Below are positions 1-5,850 of a stretch of 8,260 bases of DNA, piece by piece (the stretch's first letter is position 1; every line of letters starts with the position of its first letter). Source of the DNA: Bacillota bacterium (GTDB lineage Bacteria; Bacillota; Bacilli; Alicyclobacillales; SLC66). The notes under the pieces were generated by a model, which saw only the letters and a list, made by a program, of their open reading frames with translations, was not told where the DNA came from and ran no database searches. The stretch is from NCBI GenBank assembly GCA_021799325.1, contig JAJZAS010000061.1:1-8260 (forward strand), in the 5' to 3' direction. A program made the position numbers and the translations under genes.

Positions 1-1436
1 ATCTTTCTAGACAGAAAACCGGTGATTTGATGGCCCATGCCACCAACGACGTTTTTGCTGTTCGCTATGCACTTGGTTCGGGACTCGTGATGATTGTGGA
101 CCCTATTTTTCTCATTATCACCACGCTGATCATGATGCTCTACACCTCCAACCTGTCACTGGTGTTCTTCTCATTGTTGCCGCTTCCGATTCTCGCACTG
201 GTAGTCCTTTTTTTCGGAAAAATCATTCATAAACGTTTTATTGCCGTGCAGGATTCTTTTTCGCAATTGACCGACTTTGTGCAGGAGAACCTCTCAGGAA
301 TCCGCATTATCAAAACATTCGTCCAGGAAAAATCAGGAATCGAACAATTTTTAAGTGGCAACCGGGATTTTTTCAATAAACAAATGAAACTTGCCAGCAT
401 TCAAAGCATCTACAATCCACTCATCCAATTTATCTCCACGCTCGCCTTCGTGATTGCACTTGTGTATGGAGGTATACAGGTGGTCAATGGGCAAATCACA
501 TTAGGAGACTATATCGCGTTCAACAGTTATTTGGGCTTGTTGACATGGCCCATCATGGCGATCGGATTTGTCATCAACATCCTACAGCGCGGGGCCGCCT
601 CCATGGAGCGACTGAACCAGATATTCCTCGAAGCGCCGGACATCGTCGATGTGGAACATCCCGAAGCTTCCCTTATTCGCTATGGCAAAATCGAATTCAA
701 AGGCCTTACATTCACGTATCCAGGAGCCAAACAGCCTACTTTGCATCACATCGACCTCAAGGTGGAAGAGGGTCACTCACTGGCGATCGTCGGTCGCACG
801 GGTAGCGGCAAAACGACACTGGTCAATCTTCTGCTGCGTGTTTACGATCCCCCGGCAGGCACCGTGTTTATTGATGGACATGACATTCGCAACTTAGAGC
901 GAACTACGATTCGCGATGCGATTGGTTACGTGCCGCAGGATAACTTCCTTTTTTCCACCACCATCACCGACAACATCGCGTTAGGTGTACAAGAGGCGAG
1001 CGAACGACAAGTAATGGAAGCGGCAAGGATTGCACAAGTGCATGACAATATCGTTGAATTCCCACACGGGTACGAGACCATGCTGGGAGAACGTGGCGTT
1101 ACCCTATCTGGGGGGCAAAAACAACGCGTCTCCATTGCCCGCGCTATCCTTAAAAATCCCCGCATCCTCATTATGGATGATAGCTTGTCTGCGGTGGATA
1201 CCAAGACGGAAGACGCTATTTTATCTGGCCTAAAAGACATTCTGTCAGCGCGCACCAGCATTCGCATTGCCCACCGAATTTCCTCCATTCAGGATGCGGA
1301 CGAAATTGTTGTCATCGACGAGGGCCGAATCGTCGAGCGGGGGAACCACGATACGCTGTTGCAACACGGCGGTATCTATGCCGAGCTTTATCGAATGCAG
1401 CAGTTGGAAGACAAAATTGCCATTAACGGAGACTAG
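1..1436 (+). CDS. bmrC: ABC exporter half, BmrC/YheI-type (5' partial)
   Basis: This is one half of a heterodimeric type IV ABC exporter: transmembrane helices followed by a nucleotide-binding domain. The reading frame is open from base 3 and enters as LSRQKTGDLMAHATND, a stretch internal to the family, so the true start lies upstream. About 477 codons are present against roughly 585 in B. subtilis BmrC (YheI), so about 105-110 N-terminal residues are missing. Visible motifs are Walker A GRTGSGKTT (792-818), Q-loop Gln (936-938), intact signature LSGGQ (1104-1118), Walker B ending LIMDD and H-loop His (1272-1274). The residue after the Walker B Asp is Asp (1179-1181) rather than the catalytic Glu. 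In this family that marks the degenerate ATP site, and it fits the complementary pattern in the next gene. The stop TAG at 1434-1436 is 9 bp before the partner's ATG, so the two are surely co-transcribed. The substrate cannot be read from sequence; the family exports drugs and possibly lipids. Confidence 0.93.
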   Translation, partial: LSRQKTGDLMAHATNDVFAVRYALGSGLVMIVDPIFLIITTLIMMLYTSNLSLVFFSLLPLPILALVVLFFGKIIHKRFIAVQDSFSQLTDFVQENLSGIRIIKTFVQEKSGIEQFLSGNRDFFNKQMKLASIQSIYNPLIQFISTLAFVIALVYGGIQVVNGQITLGDYIAFNSYLGLLTWPIMAIGFVINILQRGAASMERLNQIFLEAPDIVDVEHPEASLIRYGKIEFKGLTFTYPGAKQPTLHHIDLKVEEGHSLAIVGRTGSGKTTLVNLLLRVYDPPAGTVFIDGHDIRNLERTTIRDAIGYVPQDNFLFSTTITDNIALGVQEASERQVMEAARIAQVHDNIVEFPHGYETMLGERGVTLSGGQKQRVSIARAILKNPRILIMDDSLSAVDTKTEDAILSGLKDILSARTSIRIAHRISSIQDADEIVVIDEGRIVERGNHDTLLQHGGIYAELYRMQQLEDKIAINGD

Positions 1437-1445
1437 AGGCGAATC

Positions 1446-3536
1446 ATGGCAGACATCATACAAGACGAAGAGATCATGGGAAAAGCATATGACAGCAAGA
1501 TTATGAAGCGCTTATTGGGATTTGCGAAGCCGTATGCGGGATGGATTTTTCTCTGCATTTTTATGCTGCTCATCATGACAGTCTCGAATCTGGCTAGACC
1601 ATATATCATGAAAATTGCGATCGACGACCACATCACCGCCTTTAATCAACCGATGATTGTTGCACCCGTTAACGCACCTAAAGGGGCTGTGATTGCCCTA
1701 CAGGGGCAACGCTATATCCGCATTCAGGATATGCCCAGCCGATCTACACTCCCATCGGAAGGTTACCAAATTGTAACCATCAACCGTGCAGATTACCTGA
1801 TCAAAGCACCGATCAGCGTATTCCACCCTACTGGTCACCTCACGCCCATTATAGGTGCTGCAAAAAAGCAAGGGCATACTATCATCATCTCCGGCCACTC
1901 TTATCCGGAAGTTCCGCTCTCCCCCGCTGCCATTAAAGTGATTCACAGTCACGATGCGAATGGCGTAATGAATCTGGGCCTATTGTTTTTGATCCTTATC
2001 GTGGTAGGCGTAGTGTTAAATTACATTCAAACTTATGTGCTGCAGTGGACCGTGCAACGCATCATCTACCAAATTAGAAAACTGATTTTCGAGCATATCC
2101 AAGGCCTGTCGCTTGCTTTTTTTGACCGCAATCCCGTTGGTCGTCTGGTCACCAGAGTCATGAACGACACCCAGACACTGAATGATATGTATGCCAACAT
2201 CATGGTGAATATTTTTAATGACTTTTTTATCTTGCTTGGGATCATCATTGTGATGCTGCAAATGAACTGGCAATTAGCGCTGCTCGCTTTCATCGCGATA
2301 CCACTGATCGGCATCGCAACGAGCATCTATCGCATCGTCGCAAGGCAAGCTTATCGCCAAGTACGAGTCAAGCTAGCCAAAATCAACGCATCCCTTTCCG
2401 AGAATATTTCCGGCATCCGCATCATCCAATTATTTAACAAACAACGCCAAAGTTTTGAGCAATTTGAGGAAATCAACCGTGACCACTTTCAATCCAGTTG
2501 GAAAGAAATGACGGCCAATGCCGTATTTCGTCCCTCCATGGACCTGATTTATGACTTTGTGCTGGCTATCCTCATCTGGTTTGGAGGCGGGCGCGCGATT
2601 TCGCACCTCATCAATTTTGGGACGCTATATGCGTTTATCACCTATGTGGAACAATTTTTCCAGCCAATCAACGACCTTACAGAAAAATACAATATTCTTC
2701 AATCCGCCATGGCATCCTCTGAACGCATTTTCATCCTGCTTGATACTGAGGACCGAATACAGAACCCCGAGATCCCTGTCACCCTTCCTAAAGTGGTGGG
2801 ACGGATTGAGTTTGAACATGTGTGGTTTGCCTATCAGGGAGAGGATTGGGTATTAAAAGATGTCAGCTTTACGGTAGAACCTGGTCAGACCGTGGCGTTT
2901 GTTGGCGCTACCGGCGCGGGAAAAAGCTCCATTCTCAGCCTGATTTCCCGACTGTATGATGTGCAAAAAGGGTGCATCAAAGTGGATGGCGTTGACATTC
3001 GCCAAATGAATAAAGAGGAACTTCGCCACCATATTGGGGTGGTGTTGCAAGATGTGTTCCTATTTACAGGTGATGTCGCATCGAACATTCGGTTAAATCA
3101 ATCCGATATCACTGATGCCACCATCATAGACATTATCGATAAAGTAAACGCTACTCACTTTATCAAAAAATTACCTCATGGCATTCATGAACCTGTACAA
3201 GAACGAGGATCGACTTTTTCCTTTGGCGAAAGACAGCTTCTATCCTTCGCCCGTGCGCTTGCGTATGACCCTACCATTCTGGTGCTTGATGAAGCAACCT
3301 CCAATATCGATACAGAGACAGAGGTACTCATCCAAAACGCACTCGAAACCTTGATGGAGGGGCGAACCACATTGATTGTCGCCCACCGCTTATCCACTAT
3401 CCAGCATGCGGATCAGATCATCGTCATGCACAAAGGTAGGGTCAGGGAAAAAGGAACCCACCAAGCGCTTTTGCAACTTGGTGGGCTATATCACGACTTA
3501 TATGAACTTCAATACCAGGAGCGTACGACTGCTTAA
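1446..3536 (+). CDS. bmrD: ABC exporter half, BmrD/YheH-type
   Basis: This 696-aa protein is the partner of the preceding gene. TM1 is at about residues 32-54. A polar, beta-rich segment of about 105 residues (roughly 65-172) follows before TM2 (about 174-198), then the remaining helices and the nucleotide-binding domain. B. subtilis BmrD (YheH, about 673 aa) has the same extra segment, which faces the outside, so the assignment is firm. Motifs are Walker A GATGAGKSS (487-495, Lys493), Q-loop Gln535, Walker B with catalytic Glu616 (LVLDEATS) and His647. The signature is FSFGE (591-595) instead of LSGGQ. The Walker motifs here plus the intact signature of the partner form the competent ATP site; this signature plus the partner's Asp form the degenerate one. 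The ATG follows AGAGG (1435-1439) at 6 nt. The stop TAA overlaps the stop of the convergent ferredoxin gene in TTAA. No intrinsic terminator follows. Confidence 0.95.
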   Translation: MADIIQDEEIMGKAYDSKIMKRLLGFAKPYAGWIFLCIFMLLIMTVSNLARPYIMKIAIDDHITAFNQPMIVAPVNAPKGAVIALQGQRYIRIQDMPSRSTLPSEGYQIVTINRADYLIKAPISVFHPTGHLTPIIGAAKKQGHTIIISGHSYPEVPLSPAAIKVIHSHDANGVMNLGLLFLILIVVGVVLNYIQTYVLQWTVQRIIYQIRKLIFEHIQGLSLAFFDRNPVGRLVTRVMNDTQTLNDMYANIMVNIFNDFFILLGIIIVMLQMNWQLALLAFIAIPLIGIATSIYRIVARQAYRQVRVKLAKINASLSENISGIRIIQLFNKQRQSFEQFEEINRDHFQSSWKEMTANAVFRPSMDLIYDFVLAILIWFGGGRAISHLINFGTLYAFITYVEQFFQPINDLTEKYNILQSAMASSERIFILLDTEDRIQNPEIPVTLPKVVGRIEFEHVWFAYQGEDWVLKDVSFTVEPGQTVAFVGATGAGKSSILSLISRLYDVQKGCIKVDGVDIRQMNKEELRHHIGVVLQDVFLFTGDVASNIRLNQSDITDATIIDIIDKVNATHFIKKLPHGIHEPVQERGSTFSFGERQLLSFARALAYDPTILVLDEATSNIDTETEVLIQNALETLMEGRTTLIVAHRLSTIQHADQIIVMHKGRVREKGTHQALLQLGGLYHDLYELQYQERTTA

Positions 3537-3988
3537 TACAATCCCCAAATTTCCCTTGTGGGATCGTCCGCATCAGGTACTGCTTCTGTTTCCTCCACAG
3601 TGCCTTCTTCCGCCACAGCGACAGGGGTTAAGACTGCGTTTTGAAGCATTTGCTCCTGTCGTTGCAATTCTAACATTTCCCGAACCACTCGTCTAAAAGG
3701 CTCTTCTGGCACCGTGATGGTGGCAGGCCCTGTCAAACTGCATTGGCATGCGAGGCGATACCCCATGGTCAACTTTTCTTCCGTCAGGTGACGCAATTCC
3801 ATTTTAGAAGGAACACTCAAATCTGTCTTGCTCTCCACAAGCACTTTGCAGGTGCCACACGATCCGTGCCCCCCACACTTGTGAGGCAAAGTGATTTTTC
3901 CCAGTTTCGCTGCTTCCATCACACTTTGTCCGCGATCTACTGCAATTTCTGCACGTTGAGGCTGAAACCTCACTGCTACTTTATCCAT
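3533..3988 (-). CDS. [2Fe-2S] ferredoxin-like protein with C-terminal extension
   Basis: A 151-aa protein whose first 95 or so residues form a plant/adrenodoxin-type ferredoxin fold. The cluster ligands are Cys38, Cys44, Cys47 and Cys81 (C-x5-C-x2-C-x33-C, in HKCGGHGSCGTCKV and RLACQC). A soluble cytoplasmic electron carrier is expected; no signal peptide or membrane segment is present. Simple ferredoxins of this class are about 100-110 aa. Here about 55-60 residues follow: a short helical, Gln/Glu-rich stretch (about 97-115) and then an acidic, low-complexity tail ending DDPTREIWGLY. I do not recognise the tail. The ATG is preceded by GTGGTGAT at good spacing, a near match to the 16S anti-SD complement. 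The gene lies 34 bp downstream of the CorC-type gene and is probably co-transcribed with it. The redox partner is unknown; the N-terminal part also resembles the ferredoxin domain of RACo-type reductive activators, but the rest of that protein is absent. Confidence 0.85.
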   Translation of the reverse strand: MDKVAVRFQPQRAEIAVDRGQSVMEAAKLGKITLPHKCGGHGSCGTCKVLVESKTDLSVPSKMELRHLTEEKLTMGYRLACQCSLTGPATITVPEEPFRRVVREMLELQRQEQMLQNAVLTPVAVAEEGTVEETEAVPDADDPTREIWGLY

Positions 3989-4022
3989 TCATTAATCACC
4001 ACTCTTGCTGCACATTTTATCA

Positions 4023-5363
4023 TCAATCTGCCAATACTTCTTCAGCAATCTTTTCTACAGGAGGAAAAATATTAACCCTCGTAATGCGAAGATTGTCTGC
4101 TTCCGCCACTACAAACCTAGCCCCTTCAAATTCAATCTCAAGTCCCACTTTGAGAGGGCCAGTCAATTGGGAATAAAGCCAACCGCCAATTGTATCCACT
4201 TCTTCGTCGGATAGCGTAAATCCAAAAAGTTCATTCACTTCTTCAATTAACATTCTTGCGTCAATCGAAAAATAGCCTTCCATCTCTTCTACTGGCGGAC
4301 GCTCTTCATCGAATTCGTCCTGAATTTCGCCTACCAGTTCTTCAATCACGTCTTCTAGCGATACCATGCCCGCTGTCCCGCCGTACTCGTCAATAACAAT
4401 AGCGAGCCCAGATCGCTCCCGTTGCAATACTTTTAGCACATCGTCGATGCCGAGTGCTTCAGGTACGGTCACGATTTTTCGCGACAGCTTTCGAATGGCA
4501 TCAGGCGTATCGGTGCCTCCGCGCAAGACGTAACTGAACAAATCTTTACTATGAATAAGGCCAACCACATGATCCTTATCATCGTGACAATACGGGAACC
4601 TCGTATGCCGATCATTTTGAATGACTTCCAAACACTCTTGAAGCGACTGATCAGTAAATAAGCACACCATATCAGTTCGGGGTACCATGATTTCCCTTGC
4701 CACCCTATCGGCAAAGGCAAACACGTTGTCAAACAATTCCCTCTCTGTTTCGTCGATCTCGCCGCTTTCATGACTTCGCGTCACGATCATCCGCAGCTCT
4801 TCTTCCGAATGTGCCATTTCCACACCAGAGTTGACAGAAATGTTGGCAATGCCAAGCACTCCTGAAGCAGATTTGTTCAATACCCAAATAAAAGGGAACA
4901 TGATATTATAAAACACTTTTAATGACCACGCGGTGCCCATCAACCAACCTTCAGCCCGGGAAATCGACAATGTCTTTGGCACCAGTTCCCCGAACACGAT
5001 TTGCAAAAAAGTGACTAAGGCAAACGCAACCACAGCGGATACCACACTAATTAGCGTAGAACTGCCTTTATTGAACGCAAAAAATGCAGATTTAATCACA
5101 GGAGTGAGCGATTGATCCGCCGTCCAGCCCAGTCCAAGCGATGCAAGCGTGATGCCAAGTTGTGTAGCCGATAGATAGGCATTGATATTGTTGATCAAGT
5201 CAAAGGCATGTTTCGCCTTTTTATTGCCTTGTTGCACGTACTGCTCGATACGAGTACGCCGAGTCCTAACAATCGCAAATTCTGCAGCAACAAAGTAACC
5301 ATTGATCACCACAAGTACGATTGCCCATAAAAAATCCATCAATTCGTTGGTGGTTATGCCCAC
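4023..5363 (-). CDS. CNNM/CorC (HlyC/CorC) family membrane protein with CBS pair
   Basis: A 446-aa membrane protein of the CNNM/CorC (UPF0053) family, linked in bacteria to Mg2+ and other divalent cation export and cation tolerance; the older hemolysin label is probably misleading. The N-terminal CNNM/DUF21 domain spans about residues 5-200, with hydrophobic helices near 11-32, 62-80, 103-128 and 143-172 and the family motifs NGYFVAAEFA (21-30) and FGELVPKTLS (124-133). A CBS pair covers about 222-345, starting at EIMVPRTDM (224-232) and ending at MVSLEDVIEELVGEIQDEFD (333-352). The CorC/HlyC C-terminal domain spans about 357-435. The start is GTG. The in-frame codon just upstream is TAA, so no longer form exists. 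The SD GGGGAG (5372-5367) is only 3 nt from the GTG, unusually close. B. subtilis paralogues include YhdP, YrkA, YqhB and YugS; I cannot say which is orthologous. The ferredoxin gene follows in the same probable operon. Confidence 0.93.
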   Translation of the reverse strand: MGITTNELMDFLWAIVLVVINGYFVAAEFAIVRTRRTRIEQYVQQGNKKAKHAFDLINNINAYLSATQLGITLASLGLGWTADQSLTPVIKSAFFAFNKGSSTLISVVSAVVAFALVTFLQIVFGELVPKTLSISRAEGWLMGTAWSLKVFYNIMFPFIWVLNKSASGVLGIANISVNSGVEMAHSEEELRMIVTRSHESGEIDETERELFDNVFAFADRVAREIMVPRTDMVCLFTDQSLQECLEVIQNDRHTRFPYCHDDKDHVVGLIHSKDLFSYVLRGGTDTPDAIRKLSRKIVTVPEALGIDDVLKVLQRERSGLAIVIDEYGGTAGMVSLEDVIEELVGEIQDEFDEERPPVEEMEGYFSIDARMLIEEVNELFGFTLSDEEVDTIGGWLYSQLTGPLKVGLEIEFEGARFVVAEADNLRITRVNIFPPVEKIAEEVLAD

Positions 5364-5431
5364 TTACTCCCCATGCCAGTCCCTGGATGGCATTATAAAG
5401 AAGTCGCCATCTGGAAATGGCGGGAATTCAC
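5364..5431 (-). other. Two chained short upstream ORFs in the leader
   Basis: ORF a runs from GTG 5431-5429 to TAA 5395-5393 and would encode MNSRHFQMATSL; AGGA (5444-5441) lies 9 nt upstream. ORF b runs from ATG 5393-5391 to TAA 5366-5364 and would encode MPSRDWHGE. The junctions are tight: the stop of a and the start of b overlap as TAATG, and the stop of b directly abuts the GTG of the CorC-type gene as TAAGTG. The main gene's SD lies inside the last codons of b. This arrangement would couple translation of the leader to the gene, and ribosomes on it would disrupt stems A-C. Such short ORFs also arise by chance, so this is a hypothesis. Confidence 0.22.
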
Positions 5432-5469
5432 CTCCAGGATTCCTGCCCTTCAATTTCTCATTGCATTTT
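5364..5469 (-). promoter_or_regulatory. Structured leader of the CorC-type gene
   Basis: About 105 nt lie between the predicted transcription start (about 5469) and the GTG at 5363. On the minus strand three hairpins can be drawn. Stem A is GGC-A-GGAAT (5447-5439) with ATTCC-C-GCC (5427-5419), one A-C mismatch and an 11-nt loop that displays GGAGGTGA. Stem B is CGCCAT (5422-5417) with ATGGCG (5410-5405). Stem C is ATGCCA (5393-5388) with TGGCAT (5378-5373), ending right beside the SD. A and B share bases 5419-5422 and cannot form together, which is the geometry of a switch. No T-run follows, so any control would act on translation. I could not match this to a known riboswitch class. Pairings were drawn by hand without energies. 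Confidence 0.35.
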
Positions 5470-5475
5470 AATGTA

Positions 5476-5484
5476 AGTATAACA
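5476..5484 (-). promoter_or_regulatory. Extended -10 promoter for the CorC-type gene and ferredoxin
   Basis: On the minus strand the sequence reads TGTTATACT: a TGn extension followed by TATACT, one base from the SigA consensus TATAAT. The expected start point is near 5469. No good -35 hexamer lies 16-18 bp upstream (TAGCCC at 17 bp), which is tolerated when the -10 is extended. The site sits just past the terminator of the upstream unit, where a new promoter is needed. Confidence 0.55.
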
Positions 5485-5533
5485 CAAGTGATGGTTCTGG
5501 GCTATTTTACAATACCACACTGATTAAACCATC

Positions 5534-5569
5534 AAAAAAACCATCTCCCTCATCGAGAAGATGGTTTTT
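5534..5569 (-). terminator. Rho-independent terminator of the fatty-acid unit
   Basis: The inverted repeat AAAAACCATCT (5536-5546) and AGATGGTTTTT (5559-5569) encloses a 12-nt loop. Read on the minus strand, the stem is followed by an unbroken run of seven T (5540-5534), a classic intrinsic terminator. The first stem arm lies in the final codons of the small membrane protein gene and its TGA stop is in the loop. The flanking A/T runs could also give weak termination on the plus strand. Confidence 0.85.
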
Positions 5570-5822
5570 CCTGAAACATTTTATACCCTCGATCCCTTAA
5601 TTGCCTGATATTCCAAGCGGCAAGCAATACTGCGATCAGACTCAATAGCACGAGGAGCCATAGGATGGCATTCATGCCTCGGAAATGAAATCCGATATAG
5701 ACAAGAAATAAAAGATAGGCGACGAGATTGGCCCACCATCGATGAAAAATCATATCGACGATAAAGCTCAGGCCGTAAAACACGACCAATGTAAGAATAC
5801 CCAATATAACCACTTGGATCAC
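5550..5822 (-). CDS. Small three-helix membrane protein, YuiB-like
   Basis: A 90-aa hydrophobic protein with three predicted membrane helices, at about residues 3-25, 30-46 and 50-70, and a basic, polar C-terminal tail (71-90, NIRQLRDRGYKMF). There is no signal peptide beyond the first helix and no catalytic motif. The opening pattern, a first helix ending in a short FIVDMIF-like segment and then a Trp pair before helix 2, reminds me of the YuiB family of uncharacterised Bacillales membrane proteins, but this is recall of a pattern and not an alignment. The start is GTG, chosen because GAGGTGAG (5836-5829) stands at good spacing. The gene follows the acyl-CoA synthetase by 28 bp and is the last of the unit. 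A role near the membrane in fatty-acid uptake is possible by context only. The terminator overlaps its 3' end. Confidence 0.75.
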   Translation of the reverse strand: MIQVVILGILTLVVFYGLSFIVDMIFHRWWANLVAYLLFLVYIGFHFRGMNAILWLLVLLSLIAVLLAAWNIRQLRDRGYKMFQEKPSSR

Positions 5823-5850
5823 CCTAAGCTCACCTCGTCACCTATTGTAT

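Noticed and set aside
27..32. TTG/ATG as a real start of the first ABC gene
   Set aside because: The frame is open to the window edge and encodes LSRQKTGDLMAHATND, a conserved internal stretch of the exporter; there is no SD. The gene is simply cut by the left edge.
926..1288. 120-codon minus-strand open frame inside bmrC
   Set aside because: It lies antisense to the conserved nucleotide-binding domain; its Cys/Arg/Ser-rich composition is typical of a shadow frame.
2853..3088. Overlapping minus-strand frames in the bmrD nucleotide-binding domain
   Set aside because: They are shadows of a strongly conserved coding region with no independent support.
3552..3563. Hairpin TCCC-TTGT-GGGA after bmrD as a terminator
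   Set aside because: There are only four base pairs and no T-run follows on either strand, and it lies inside the ferredoxin coding sequence.
5364..5469. M-box or yybP-ykoY (Mn2+) riboswitch in the CorC-type leader
   Set aside because: GGGGAGTA beside the start resembles a yybP-ykoY element, but the rest of that motif is absent and the leader is too short for an M-box. It is better explained as an SD.
5525..5545. Direct repeat AAACCATC (two copies) as a regulatory repeat
   Set aside because: There are only two 8-bp copies in an A-rich stretch, and the second belongs to the terminator stem; chance is the simpler account.
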